This document shows, piece after piece, positions 9,225-18,120 of a stretch of 64,000 nucleotides of DNA. Both the position numbers and the translations under genes were made by a program. Position 1 is the stretch's first letter. The number at the start of each line of letters is the position of its first letter. The notes beneath the pieces are model-generated. The model worked only from the letters and a program-made list of their open reading frames with translations. It made no database searches and was not told where the DNA came from. Source of the stretch: Pseudomaricurvus sp965662505. GTDB lineage: Bacteria; Pseudomonadota; Gammaproteobacteria; Pseudomonadales; Cellvibrionaceae. The DNA is taken from NCBI RefSeq assembly GCF_965662505.1, contig NZ_CBFIHX010000001.1, positions 9,277 to 73,276 of the forward strand, written 5' to 3'.

Positions 9225-11477
9225 TCAAGCCGTGGTCGACTTATTACTTTGCTCTTCGGTATCCAGAAGATCATCCGGCAGATCAAAGCTTTCAATTTCT
9301 TCTGCCTCGGAGTCACTGTCAGACAGCTCCAGATCAATACCGTCGCCCAGATCCTGCTCTTCGGAACCAGTGCTGTGGACATCATCCAGAACATCGTCAG
9401 ACATAGAGAAATCAACGCTGCCAACTGAGTAGCTGCTCTGATCAACTGTCTCGTTGAAGGCTTCTTCCGGCAGAGTAAAGCCAGCAACCGACTCACGCAG
9501 ATCCAGTGCCATTTCGGCCAGAGTACCAATCGAGCCGGCCGTTGCGGCAGTACCGGAGGAGGTTTGAGAAGTAATTTCCTGAATCACGTTCATCGTGTTC
9601 GAGATATGGCCCGCAGACGATGCCTGCTGACGTGCCGCGTTGGAAATGTTCTGAATCAAGTCTGCCAGACTGGTGGATACCCCTTCAATTTCTTCCAGTG
9701 CAACACCCGCATCCTGTGCCAGACGTGCCCCGCGAACAACTTCCGAAGTGGTTTGCTCCATCGAGATAACAGCTTCGTTGGTATCGTTCTGAATCGCTTT
9801 AACCAGCGCCTCAATCTGCTTGGTTGCGGCAGCAGAACGTTCCGCAAGACGCTGAACCTCATCCGCAACTACCGCAAAGCCTCGACCGGCGTCACCCGCC
9901 ATCGATGCCTGAATCGCAGCGTTCAGTGCGAGGATGTTGGTTTGGTCAGCAATGTCGTTAATCAGAGATACGATGTCACCAATTTCCTGCGAGGATTCAC
10001 CCAGGCGTTTAATACGCTTCGAGGTATCCTGAATCTGCTCACGAATGGTATCCATCCCGTGGATGGTATTCTGTACCACTTTAGAACCGTTGTTTGCGAT
10101 CGATACCGACCGCTCCGCAACCGCTGCCGATTCGGCGGCGTTAGCAGATACCTGGTCAATGGTGACGGCCATTTCGTTCACAGCCGCTGATGCACCGGCA
10201 ATTTCCTGCGCCTGGTGCTCAGATGCTTCTGCCAGATGCAGTGCGGTTTGCTGGGTATCCTGTGCAGCAGAGGATACGTTCACCGCCGTTTCGTTAATTC
10301 GGGAAACCAGTACACGCAGTTGGTCAATGGTGTAGTTAATGGAGTCAGCAATCGCACCGGTGAAGTCCTCGGTTACGGTTGCGGTGGTGGTCAAGTCACC
10401 ATCTGCCAAATCGGCAAGCTCATCCAGTAATCGCAAAATTGCGCTCTGGTTTCGCTCGTTGGTTTCTGCGGTCTCTTCCAGACGACGGTTGGTACCGCTA
10501 TAGATTTGATACGCCAGTAACAGCAAACACAGAACAACAATGCCACCCAGAATCAGCGAGGTGGTGTTGTTTGGCTGACGCTGACTGGACAGCTGACCAA
10601 TACCGTCAGACAGTTTGCTCAAGGATTCCAGCAGAACCGGGCCGTCGTCGAGTAGAGAATCGGCTGCGCTACGGGCTTTAAACAGTGCCGGAGACGCTTC
10701 AAAGATTTCTTTCACCGAGGAGCTTACAAACTCAAACAAATCCCCAATTTCTCTCAAGGATTCTACTGCGTCCGGGTCGGTCACCTTCGAGATACTCATC
10801 GCAGCATCACCGCTCTTCATACCGGTCAGAACCTTACCGAACAAGTTGGCATCGAGGTTAAACTGATCCGCCGCCTTATTGGCATCGCCTCCACCACGCA
10901 GCATCTTATCGATGTTTCGACCGATCCGTTCTGCACGCCAGGACTGCATCTGGGCCACGGCCACCTGATCCGCAGGTGCGCCGTTTTCCAGTAGAATTTC
11001 AACAATATAGTTGTGCTCTGCCTGCAATTCGGGAAGGGATTCGTTCAGTGTTGTTGCCACGTCATTCAGGAAGATGATCGTGTCTTTGTTGGAAATAATG
11101 GTATCAGCGGAAGACTTCACTCGCTGCCAGACACCTTCATAACCAGCCACCTCTTCGTTCAAAGCAGGACGCAAAGTGGAGTCACTGGCCTGCAGCTTAC
11201 TCCAGATTGTATCCATATTGTTCAATACGCTCTGCAACTCGGTAAAGGCTTGCTCATTACCTGAGGTCGACTCCCTGGACAGGGCGGTTACCCGGTAGGA
11301 CAAGGCCCGAAGCTCTGCGGTTAACTGCAGATATTCCTGATCTCGATTGGCTTCGCGCTGCACCATAATGACACTGGCGACCGTAGCCACCAATGCCAAT
11401 AACAGGGCAATAACCAGAACCGTCATGGTTCTGTTTGCCCTGACGGCAGCGAAAAGGTTTCTGGACTGAATTTTCAT
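9225..11477 (-). CDS. pilJ: Type IV pilus methyl-accepting chemoreceptor PilJ
   Basis: A 750-residue transmembrane chemoreceptor that controls ChpA. One transmembrane helix lies near residues 17-39, then a periplasmic PilJ-type sensor region, a second helix near 303-326, a HAMP region, and a long cytoplasmic helical hairpin with the conserved tip (DIADQTNILALNAAIQ and GRGFAVVADEVQRLAE). After the segment GFTLP, where the Pseudomonas protein ends to my knowledge, it continues for about 80 residues of strongly acidic, Ser-rich sequence (671-750). That tail explains why it is longer than the roughly 680-residue P. aeruginosa homologue. It starts at ATG 11477 behind a 444-bp gap from pilI. Confidence 0.95.
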   Translation of the reverse strand: MKIQSRNLFAAVRANRTMTVLVIALLLALVATVASVIMVQREANRDQEYLQLTAELRALSYRVTALSRESTSGNEQAFTELQSVLNNMDTIWSKLQASDSTLRPALNEEVAGYEGVWQRVKSSADTIISNKDTIIFLNDVATTLNESLPELQAEHNYIVEILLENGAPADQVAVAQMQSWRAERIGRNIDKMLRGGGDANKAADQFNLDANLFGKVLTGMKSGDAAMSISKVTDPDAVESLREIGDLFEFVSSSVKEIFEASPALFKARSAADSLLDDGPVLLESLSKLSDGIGQLSSQRQPNNTTSLILGGIVVLCLLLLAYQIYSGTNRRLEETAETNERNQSAILRLLDELADLADGDLTTTATVTEDFTGAIADSINYTIDQLRVLVSRINETAVNVSSAAQDTQQTALHLAEASEHQAQEIAGASAAVNEMAVTIDQVSANAAESAAVAERSVSIANNGSKVVQNTIHGMDTIREQIQDTSKRIKRLGESSQEIGDIVSLINDIADQTNILALNAAIQASMAGDAGRGFAVVADEVQRLAERSAAATKQIEALVKAIQNDTNEAVISMEQTTSEVVRGARLAQDAGVALEEIEGVSTSLADLIQNISNAARQQASSAGHISNTMNVIQEITSQTSSGTAATAGSIGTLAEMALDLRESVAGFTLPEEAFNETVDQSSYSVGSVDFSMSDDVLDDVHSTGSEEQDLGDGIDLELSDSDSEAEEIESFDLPDDLLDTEEQSNKSTTA

Positions 11478-11921
11478 GCTACGCGCTCCTGACCGACGTT
11501 GCGTTTATTACCTGTAACCTCGTGGAGGAGAGAGGAAAGTTAAGAACATCCGGCCATCCTGAAGCCTTCACGCTCTGCATTTACCCATCTCACCACTGGC
11601 TTACTTCTAGGGTCGCTCGTCAATGAGCGCCCTGCTGTTGTTGTAAACTTGCGTTGTAAACTTGCGTTGTAAATTTACGCTGCAAACTTGCGCTGTAAAT
11701 CTGTGTCGTAAACTTGTGTTGCATGTAACGGTTTTACTGCTTGAACTGTCTTACTATCACTTTCAGGTTATATTGCCCGACCTGACGTTCTTGTCGAGTC
11801 AGCGCATGAACACCAACCCGATATACCTTCGAAACTTGCTGCATCTTAATCACTCAAAGCACCTGATTACTCACAGCACCTGGGCGCTTCTCAACCAAAG
11901 ACTGGCAAACCCCAATAAATT
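11478..11921. other. pilI-pilJ intergenic region
   Basis: A 444-bp gap inside the pil-chp cluster, without a supportable gene. It contains a run of 13-bp tandem repeats (11640-11717), a short imperfect hairpin near 11609-11633 (stem around CGCTC/GAGCG), and two copies of a 17-bp unit near 11845-11880. A separate promoter for pilJ-pilK-chpABC could lie here, but I see no convincing -35/-10 pair. Confidence 0.6.
11640..11717. repeat. 13-bp tandem repeat array
   Basis: Six adjoining copies of a 13-bp unit, consensus GTTGTAAACTTGC on the plus strand. The first two are identical, later ones diverge, and a seventh partial copy follows. It lies between pilI and pilJ. Confidence 0.9.
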
Positions 11922-12518
11922 TTAAATCTGGGCTGCATTCAGAAATTGTGCATCGGCACAGAGCCTTTCCGGGCGGAACACCGTCCATTCGACCCCGTCA
12001 TTCAGATAACACCCCTCACTGAATGAGGCTGCATCTTGCTGCTCATAGCTCAACTCTGCACGGTAAGTATCGACGGGAAAGTGCTGCATACCGAAAACCC
12101 GATCCACCAGTAAACCGGTGTACAGGTCGTCATTTTCCAACACCAGGATGCGCTGCTGCTTGCGAGGGGAATGTATTCGATCCCCTAAAAACACCGCGAG
12201 ATCGCAGACTGGCAACAGCCGGCCGCGCACGTTGGCAACACCTTTCACCCATGGTTTAACACCAGGCAAACGGGTGTAGTAAGGCACTTCAAGCATTTCA
12301 CTGACTTCACCCATCGGCGCCACAAAGCGACGACCCATGAGCTCAAAGCCTATGCCACTCCAGTGCGGTGTGATGTCCACCTGAGCCGGCAAACCTTTCG
12401 CCGAGCGGCGGCTTTGCATCGCCAGATTGATCAGCGCCTGAAACGCCGCCTGACTTTGTGCACTGGTCTGGCCTTGATCGTCAGCCTGATTGCCTGATTC
12501 TGTTTGATTGTCTGACAT
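11922..12518 (-). CDS. pilI: Chp system CheW-like adaptor PilI
   Basis: A 198-residue CheW-type coupling protein that joins PilJ to ChpA. The N-terminal 50 residues are polar and probably disordered; a CheW domain follows, with FVAPMGEVSEML, VKGVANVRGRLLPVCDLAVFLG and LLVDRVFGMQHF, all typical CheW segments. It starts at ATG 12518, 17 bp downstream of pilH, and ends before the repeat-rich gap preceding pilJ. Confidence 0.93.
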   Translation of the reverse strand: MSDNQTESGNQADDQGQTSAQSQAAFQALINLAMQSRRSAKGLPAQVDITPHWSGIGFELMGRRFVAPMGEVSEMLEVPYYTRLPGVKPWVKGVANVRGRLLPVCDLAVFLGDRIHSPRKQQRILVLENDDLYTGLLVDRVFGMQHFPVDTYRAELSYEQQDAASFSEGCYLNDGVEWTVFRPERLCADAQFLNAAQI

Positions 12519-12535
12519 AACTCCGGACTTCCGGC

Positions 12536-12898
12536 TTAAGCCAGAACCTCGCCAATCACATCCATCAAAACTTTTTCTTCAATCGGCTTGGTGAGATAAG
12601 CCTTGGCGCCCTGACGCAACCCCCACACCCGATCGGTTTCCTGATCTTTGGTGGTGACGATGATCACCGGGATATGAGATGTCTCTGCCGCCTTGCTTAA
12701 TTGACGTGTTGCCTGAAAACCATTGAGGCCAGGCATAACGATGTCCATCAGAACGACGTCTGGCATTTCCTTCTTTGCGATGGCTACGCCCGCTTCACCC
12801 GCTTCGGCTACGATAACCGAATGGCCATTCTTCTCCAGAATGCTGGTGAGCTTGTAAGTTTCCGTAGGAGAATCATCAACGATGAGTACTTTTGCCAT
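12536..12898 (-). CDS. pilH: Twitching motility response regulator PilH
   Basis: A 120-residue stand-alone CheY-like receiver. The acidic pocket is VDDS near the N-terminus, the phosphoacceptor is D52 (VLMDIVMPGLNG), the conserved Thr is in IIVTTKD and the Lys is K104 (YLTKPI). In P. aeruginosa PilH tunes retraction and acts with PilG as an output of ChpA. Upstream of its start is an A-rich GGGGGTTGG stretch acting as ribosome site. It is separated from pilG by 180 bp. Confidence 0.95.
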   Translation of the reverse strand: MAKVLIVDDSPTETYKLTSILEKNGHSVIVAEAGEAGVAIAKKEMPDVVLMDIVMPGLNGFQATRQLSKAAETSHIPVIIVTTKDQETDRVWGLRQGAKAYLTKPIEEKVLMDVIGEVLA

Positions 12899-12948
12899 AA
12901 AACCAACCCCCTAAAAATGCTTCATCTATAATCAGCCTTTCGGCTTGT

Positions 12949-12993
12949 TATTATCGCCCCAAGTTACTATCGCCTGACCAATGGTAGTCAGGC
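12949..12993. other. Repeat and hairpin between pilG and pilH
   Basis: Two imperfect 16-bp copies (TTATTATCGCCCCAAG and TTACTATCGCCTGACC) are followed by a 7-bp stem (GCCTGAC/GTCAGGC, 12972-12993). There is no T-tract in either direction. It may be a processing or partial attenuation site between pilG and the rest of the operon. Confidence 0.4.
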
Positions 12994-13078
12994 TCGAGGT
13001 CAAATTTACTGGTAATGCCAGCAGGCTCTTTCCCGTCGATCTCTACTTATTGCAGTGAAGACCGTTCAAGAACCAGCC

Positions 13079-13474
13079 TCAGGATGCCTTACGAGCTGGC
13101 ACATGAGCCTCAATTGCGCCCAGCAACTCACTTTTACTGAATGGCTTGGTGAGATATTCATCCGAACCCACAATGCGCCCTTTGGCCTTATCAAATAAGC
13201 CATCTTTACTGGACAGCATGATAACCGGCGTCGACTTGAATTCACTGTTGTTTTTGATCAGCGCACAAGTCTGGTAACCGTCCAAACGCGGCATCATGAT
13301 GTCGACGAAAATGATATCGGGTCGGGTATCAGCAATTTTGGCCAGAGCATCAAAACCGTCGGTCGCGGTCACAACGGTGCAACCCGCTTTTTTCAAAAGA
13401 GTTTCAGCTGTCCGGCGGATGGTTTTACTGTCGTCTATCACCATCACTTTCAAGCTTTCGAGATTCACGTCCAT
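13079..13474 (-). CDS. pilG: Twitching motility response regulator PilG
   Basis: A 131-residue CheY-like receiver and the first gene of the Chp cluster. It has the acidic pair in VMVIDDSKTIRRTAETLL, the phosphoacceptor D58 (IIFVDIMMPRLDG) and K110 (YLTKPF). In Pseudomonas PilG stimulates pilus extension and links surface sensing to cAMP. I start at ATG 13474, with AAGG about 9 nt upstream, rather than at an in-frame GTG two codons earlier. The 309-bp gap to the divergent gshB should hold promoters for both. Confidence 0.95.
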   Translation of the reverse strand: MDVNLESLKVMVIDDSKTIRRTAETLLKKAGCTVVTATDGFDALAKIADTRPDIIFVDIMMPRLDGYQTCALIKNNSEFKSTPVIMLSSKDGLFDKAKGRIVGSDEYLTKPFSKSELLGAIEAHVPARKAS

Positions 13475-13480
13475 ACACAC

Positions 13481-13789
13481 TGACCTTCGTCTTTGTTATT
13501 GCTATATAACCTGTTTTTTTAAATTCTTATCGCTTTATCTACTCTCACCAGCGTGCCGATCCCCTATCGACACACTAGCGGACTAACTTTTTAACACACT
13601 CTTTCCCCATAATCTATAAGTCACCAGAGAAGAAACCTTTTCTTCTGTTTCGTGATACAGACGCTTGCCTTTGTCGTCAAAATTTGCAACTCGTCAGCCA
13701 AGTCTCAAACTTCGAGGTTACAGTTGCTTTACGGCGCCTAAGGTCTTACCTTACTGGGCTGGATTTACTTCCCTCCTGCGAGTGGCACT
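13481..13789. promoter_or_regulatory. Divergent pilG / gshB intergenic region
   Basis: A 309-bp AT-rich region between the divergent genes pilG and gshB, with no coding potential. On the minus strand a TATATA-containing element near 13502-13508 is a possible -10 for pilG, but no clean -35 sits at the right distance. Promoters for both directions must lie here by arrangement; exact sites are not resolved. Confidence 0.5.
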
Positions 13790-14740
13790 ATGACAATCAA
13801 GCTTGGGGTCGTTATGGACCCAATCGAACGCATCACTTACCTCAAGGATACGACTCTGGGTCTGCTGCTCGCAGCACAGGAACGAGGGTGTGAACTCTTT
13901 TACATGGAACAGCGGGATCTGTTCCTCGATAATGGCCTGCCTCGTGCCAGCATGCGCCAACTTAAAGTATTTGCCGACCCCCAACATTGGTTTGAGCTGG
14001 AAGACGCCCACACCAGGGATCTGTCGGAACTGAACGTCATTCTGATGCGTAAAGACCCTCCGTTTGATAACGAATTCATCTACAGCACCTATATCCTTGA
14101 AGCCGCAGAGCGACTTGGCACTCTGATCGTCAATCGCCCACAAAGTCTGCGCGACTGCAATGAGAAGATCTTTGCCACTCAATTCCCGCAGTGTTGCCCA
14201 CCGGTCCTTGTAAGCCGTGACAGCCAACAATTGCGCGAATTTCACGCACAACATCAGGATGTTATCTTCAAACCGCTGGACGGTATGGGCGGCGAAGGAA
14301 TCTTTCGCTGCAAAGCCGATGACCCGAATATTGGCGTCATTCTGGAGACCCTGACCGGACGCGGCCAACAGATGATTATGGCGCAGAAGTTCATTCCCGA
14401 GATTAAAGCTGGCGACAAACGAATCCTGGTGATTGACGGCCAGGCCGTCCCCTACGCGCTGGCTCGCGTGCCTGCTAAAGGTGAGACCCGGGGCAATCTG
14501 GCGGCCGGGGGCGCCGGAGTCCCGCAACCGCTGACCGAGAGAGACCAGTGGATCGTCGACCAGGTGTCTGACAGTCTGGTGGAAAAAGGTCTGATTTTTG
14601 TCGGCTTGGATGTTATTGGTGACTACCTGACCGAAATTAACGTGACCAGCCCGACCTGCGCTCGTGAAATTGATCGCGCCTACGACACGAATATCGGCGG
14701 CCGTCTGATGGATGCCATTGAGCAGCGATTGGCAGGTTAG
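13790..14740 (+). CDS. gshB: Glutathione synthetase
   Basis: A 316-residue ATP-grasp enzyme that joins gamma-glutamylcysteine and glycine in the second step of glutathione synthesis. It begins with the family's KLGVVMDPIERITYLKDTT and contains DPPFDNEFIYSTYILE, the ATP-grasp strand FKPLDGMGGEGIFR, and the C-terminal INVTSPTCAREID that binds metal and substrate. The length equals the usual 315-320. The order gshB, tonB-like, yqgE, ruvX, divergent from pilG, is that of Pseudomonas. A 20-bp tandem repeat begins 3 bp after the stop. Confidence 0.97.
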   Translation: MTIKLGVVMDPIERITYLKDTTLGLLLAAQERGCELFYMEQRDLFLDNGLPRASMRQLKVFADPQHWFELEDAHTRDLSELNVILMRKDPPFDNEFIYSTYILEAAERLGTLIVNRPQSLRDCNEKIFATQFPQCCPPVLVSRDSQQLREFHAQHQDVIFKPLDGMGGEGIFRCKADDPNIGVILETLTGRGQQMIMAQKFIPEIKAGDKRILVIDGQAVPYALARVPAKGETRGNLAAGGAGVPQPLTERDQWIVDQVSDSLVEKGLIFVGLDVIGDYLTEINVTSPTCAREIDRAYDTNIGGRLMDAIEQRLAG

Positions 14741-14742
14741 TC

Positions 14743-14802
14743 ATAGTTTCCATGGCACATAGATAGTTTCCATGGCATATAGATAGTTTCCATGGCTCAT
14801 AG
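14743..14802. repeat. 20-bp tandem repeat after gshB
   Basis: Three adjoining copies of a 20-bp unit, ATAGTTTCCATGGCACATAG, differing at one or two bases. The first copy begins 3 bp after the gshB stop codon. Confidence 0.95.
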
Positions 14803-14867
14803 ACAGCCCGTGAATAATCCGTAGATACAGCACATAACCATCATAAGAAGCACCGAGAACCAGCACC

Positions 14868-15785
14868 TTGTCCGAGTCCACACCAGCCATCAACGAGCCG
14901 CTCAACACCACTGCGGTGGACACCGTCGATCGCCTGAGCTTTACCCTCTTCCTCGCCCTGGCGCTGCACGCTCTGCTGATCCTGGGCATCTCGTTCAAAG
15001 CGGATATCGGCGGCAAACCCACGCCCACCCTGGACATCACTCTGGCCACCCACACCAGCAACAAAGCGCCAGACAAGGCAGACTTTCTCGCGCAGGCCAA
15101 CCAGGAAGCCAGCGGCACCGGCGAACAAGCCCGGCAAATGACCACCGACCAGCTGGCTCCCATTAACGACACCCGCATTCAGGAGATCAACCCCACACCT
15201 CAGGTGCGCGCGGTCACTCCGACTCAGAAAGACAAACTGCAACCCGTCGTCACCGAGAACAGCAGCAGCTTTAAAGTGCAGAAGCAGGACACCGCCCCGG
15301 ATCAGGAAGATCAGGACAAGCAGGAGGGTAAAGACGCTCAGGACACCCCACTGAGCGCGGAAATCGCCAGCCTGAGAGCCAAGCTGGACCGCCAGCGCCA
15401 GGCGATTGCCAAGCGCCCGCGTATCCGCCGAATCACCTCTGTCGCCACCCGCGCCTCAACCGATGCGGCCTATCTCAATGAATGGGTGCGTAAAATCGAG
15501 TTTGTCGGCAACCGCAATTTCCCGGAAGAAGCCGTTCAGCAGCGCATTTTTGGCACCTTGCGCCTGGCCACCATTCTGCGCCCTAACGGCACCATCCTGT
15601 CAGTGGAGATTCTGCAGTCCTCCGGCCACAACATTCTCGACAACGCCGCTTTGCAAATTGTCCACATGGCGGCCCCTTTCCAGCCATTTCCCCCCGAAAT
15701 CCGTAAAGATGCCGACCAACTTGAAATTATTCGCACCTGGCATTTCGAGCTGAACGGGCTCGCAACTAGCTCCTCGCGGAAATAA
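14868..15785 (+). CDS. TonB-family energy transducer
   Basis: A 305-residue inner-membrane TonB-like protein. A single transmembrane helix lies near residues 27-45 (LFLALALHALLILGISF); a long polar, Gln/Asp/Lys-rich periplasmic linker follows (about 50-195); the C-terminal TonB domain (about 205-295) contains VEFVGNRNFP-like and LRPNGTILSVEILQSSGHNILDNA segments. Such proteins transmit proton-motive force to outer-membrane receptors. The copy next to gshB in Pseudomonas has been tied to pilus-dependent motility, so a role outside iron uptake is possible. The start is TTG 14868; no better start is in frame before the membrane helix. Confidence 0.85.
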   Translation: MSESTPAINEPLNTTAVDTVDRLSFTLFLALALHALLILGISFKADIGGKPTPTLDITLATHTSNKAPDKADFLAQANQEASGTGEQARQMTTDQLAPINDTRIQEINPTPQVRAVTPTQKDKLQPVVTENSSSFKVQKQDTAPDQEDQDKQEGKDAQDTPLSAEIASLRAKLDRQRQAIAKRPRIRRITSVATRASTDAAYLNEWVRKIEFVGNRNFPEEAVQQRIFGTLRLATILRPNGTILSVEILQSSGHNILDNAALQIVHMAAPFQPFPPEIRKDADQLEIIRTWHFELNGLATSSSRK

Positions 15786-15888
15786 TTCAGCCCGCCGCTG
15801 GCCCACCAAGCGGTTTCAGCCTCATTAAACTACCGCTGAACACAAAAATTTACTTGTTTTCCCTGTGTCAGCCCCCAATACTGAATCT

Positions 15889-16479
15889 ATGACACAGACA
15901 AAAGCACAAGACAAAAGCCAGCAGATTGGCAATTTGCGCAATCACTTCCTGATCGCGATGCCAAGTCTGAATGAATCCATCTTTTCGCACACCATCACCT
16001 ACATTTGTGATCACAGCGAAAGTGGCGCCATGGGGCTGGTCATCAACCAGCCTTTGGATCTCGATATGGCGGAAGTCTACAAACAACTGGATTGCGGTGG
16101 CGAACACAGCTACAACCCCTCGGCTCCCGTGCTCAGCGGCGGACCGGTACAGCCGGAACGCGGCTTTATTCTGCACAGTCCTGAACTCAGCTGGGAGTCC
16201 AGCCTGAAAGTCTCCAGCGACATTGCTCTGACCGCCTCCCGGGATATCATTGAATCCATTGCCCTCGGCGAAGGCCCCGAAAAGTATCTGGTGTCTCTCG
16301 GCTATGCCGGCTGGGGAGCAGGGCAGCTTGAGGACGAAATAGCCGATAACGCCTGGCTGACCATCCCCGCCGATAGCGGCATTGTCTTTGATACCGCCAT
16401 TGAACACCGCTGGAGCGCTGCCTCAAAAAGCCTCGGAATTGACCTGAACCTTATTTCCGGCACCGCCGGCCACGCCTGA
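15889..16479 (+). CDS. yqgE: YqgE/AlgH family protein
   Basis: A 196-residue member of the YqgE/AlgH family (DUF179). The family signatures are NHFLIAMPSLNESIFSHTIT, SGAMGLVINQPLDL, VLSGGPVQPERGFILH and LGYAGWGAGQLEDEI. The molecular function is unsettled; in Pseudomonas the homologue AlgH affects alginate and other traits. I use ATG 15889; an upstream GTG at 15865 would add eight residues, and neither has a strong ribosome site. It is followed 2 bp later by ruvX, the conserved pair. Confidence 0.93.
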   Translation: MTQTKAQDKSQQIGNLRNHFLIAMPSLNESIFSHTITYICDHSESGAMGLVINQPLDLDMAEVYKQLDCGGEHSYNPSAPVLSGGPVQPERGFILHSPELSWESSLKVSSDIALTASRDIIESIALGEGPEKYLVSLGYAGWGAGQLEDEIADNAWLTIPADSGIVFDTAIEHRWSAASKSLGIDLNLISGTAGHA

Positions 16480-16481
16480 TT

Positions 16482-16916
16482 ATGCCCCAACCCGACCACC
16501 TCGCTGTGCTGGCTTTTGATTACGGCACCCAAAACATTGGCGCCGCCAGTGGACAAACCCTGACACACTCCAGCAGCGAACTGCCGGCCCTGAAGGCGCG
16601 CGATGGCGTTCCCAACTGGCAAGACGTCGAAAAAATGCTGCAAGAGTGGAAACCCGACCTGGTACTGGTCGGATTGCCGCTAAATATGGACGACAGTGAA
16701 AGCGAGCTCAGCACTCGCGCCCGCAAGTTCGGCAACCGCCTGCACGGTCGTTTTGGTGTGCGTGTCGAGATGGTGGATGAACGTCTGAGTACGTTTGCCG
16801 CCAAGGAAGAAGCCGCCGAGCGCGGCCATAAGGGCAACTACGGTCAGGCGCCCATCGATTCCATCGCCGCCCGACTGATTCTGGAAAGCTGGATGCACCA
16901 GCAAACTGACAACTGA
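16482..16916 (+). CDS. ruvX: Holliday junction resolvase-like protein RuvX (YqgF)
   Basis: A 144-residue RNase H-fold protein of the YqgF/RuvX family, implicated in pre-16S rRNA 5'-end maturation and proposed as a Holliday junction nuclease. Catalytic acidic residues sit in LAFDYGTQNIGAA, VEMVDERLST and APIDSIAARLILE. It is directly downstream of yqgE. The final residues (QTDN) and the TGA stop fall inside a perfect 7-bp tandem repeat, so the C-terminus has probably been set by repeat slippage. Confidence 0.94.
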   Translation: MPQPDHLAVLAFDYGTQNIGAASGQTLTHSSSELPALKARDGVPNWQDVEKMLQEWKPDLVLVGLPLNMDDSESELSTRARKFGNRLHGRFGVRVEMVDERLSTFAAKEEAAERGHKGNYGQAPIDSIAARLILESWMHQQTDN

Positions 16917-16938
16917 CAACTGACAACTGACAACTGAC
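16904..16938. repeat. Perfect 7-bp tandem repeat across the ruvX stop
   Basis: Five perfect adjoining copies of AACTGAC. The ruvX stop codon TGA (16914-16916) lies in the second copy, and the unit supplies a TGA every 7 bp, cycling through all three frames. Confidence 0.97.
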
Positions 16939-16969
16939 AGACATTAAAACCCGTCAATCGGATTGAGCA

Positions 16970-17881
16970 CTAACCTGGCTTGACCGCCACAATGCTGCGC
17001 ACTGGCATGCCCATCGTGTCTTCGGCCAGCTCAAGCCCCACCTGCGACAACCCTTGCTGAAGATCAAACTCGTGCCAGCTTCTGACGAAGGGCTCGTAGA
17101 CAAAGCCCGCCAACCACTTGAAATAAAGCCCACTGAAACGATAGCGGCGGATGATGTCCCGCCAGCCCGCATAGTACTGCTCCGCTGAAGGCTCCATAAT
17201 CACCAGCCGACCGCCGGGTTTCAGCACTCGGGCAATTTCCTGCAACGCCTGCTGAATATAGCGTGGCGGCACCTCGTGAAAGAGAAAACAGGCAGCAACG
17301 CCGTCGAAGCGCTGATCACTGAACGGCAAGTCCTCAACCACCCCCTGAACAAATCGAATGCCTGGATGATCGGCCGCCGCATGCTTGAGCAGATAGGGGC
17401 TAGGGTCCAGACCCCAGACGTCGCTGGCACCGACACTGGCAATCGCCGCCGCCGTTTTACCTCCGCCACAACCCAAATCCAGAAAACTGTCACCGTCACT
17501 CAGCGCCTGCGCAATCCATTGCCGACCCCGCTCAACGTGACCCAGCATACTGACGTCAAAACCGGTGATATAACCGCGGCTCAGCCGTTGGGAGTAAACC
17601 CCGTTCGGCAAATTGTGAAAATCTTGCAAGGCGTACTTGGGAATGCAGTCCGCACCGCAAAGGCCCTTCGGCAACGTCACCGGTTGTTTCTTTTTGGAGA
17701 AAATGCGCCGCCAGAAGCGATTCAGCCCCTCGCGGCTGAACATGTCCAATTCATCAAGCCAGGCTTTCGGCAGAGTCATTTCCGACCAAGAAGGCGAAAC
17801 GGGATCCGGCAGACTCGCCTTGGTGCTCTCCATTGCCCTCACTAGTCTCGCCTCTGTCACTCGCCTGATTCCTTCATTCAA
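16970..17881 (-). CDS. Class I SAM-dependent methyltransferase
   Basis: A methyltransferase of up to 303 residues with a UbiE/Coq5-like core. SAM motif I is SFLDLGCGGGKTAAAI, followed by VWGLDPSPYLL, VEDLPFSDQRFDGV, the post-motif FLFHEVPP and LKPGGRLVIMEPSAE. A roughly 120-residue N-terminal extension precedes the core. The substrate is unknown; lipids or quinone-like rings are typical. It lies convergent to ruvX and divergent from the accessory biosynthetic genes, so it may serve that pathway. The start is uncertain: the frame opens at TTG 17881, but the first 16 residues derive from imperfect 17-bp repeats, and ATG 17833 is a likely alternative. Confidence 0.82.
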   Translation of the reverse strand: MNEGIRRVTEARLVRAMESTKASLPDPVSPSWSEMTLPKAWLDELDMFSREGLNRFWRRIFSKKKQPVTLPKGLCGADCIPKYALQDFHNLPNGVYSQRLSRGYITGFDVSMLGHVERGRQWIAQALSDGDSFLDLGCGGGKTAAAIASVGASDVWGLDPSPYLLKHAAADHPGIRFVQGVVEDLPFSDQRFDGVAACFLFHEVPPRYIQQALQEIARVLKPGGRLVIMEPSAEQYYAGWRDIIRRYRFSGLYFKWLAGFVYEPFVRSWHEFDLQQGLSQVGLELAEDTMGMPVRSIVAVKPG

Positions 17882-18120
17882 ATTACTCTGCCAATACTCT
17901 CACTTTAGATGCTTACCACCCAACCAACGGTAGCGCCGATAGCCGTTGAGGTCGGATAATCCGGAGCGGAATAATATAGGCTGGGAGATATCTTTCAATC
18001 CCTTACTCCCTCCGGTGTACCCATTGCTGTCGTTACCCGCACGCCAATCTGTATAATGGGCGGCTTGGGCTCAAGAGCACCGCGCTCTCGACATAACCTA
18101 CAACAGACTTGCCCCAAGCT
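17882..18120. promoter_or_regulatory. Divergent promoter region of the accessory locus
   Basis: A 239-bp gap between two divergent methyltransferase genes. On the plus strand a perfect TATAAT stands at 18052-18057; the best -35 at 16-bp spacing (TCGTTA, 18030-18035) is poor, so an activator may be needed if this is the promoter. The implied start near 18064 would leave a leader of about 57 nt before the first biosynthetic gene. Confidence 0.45.
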
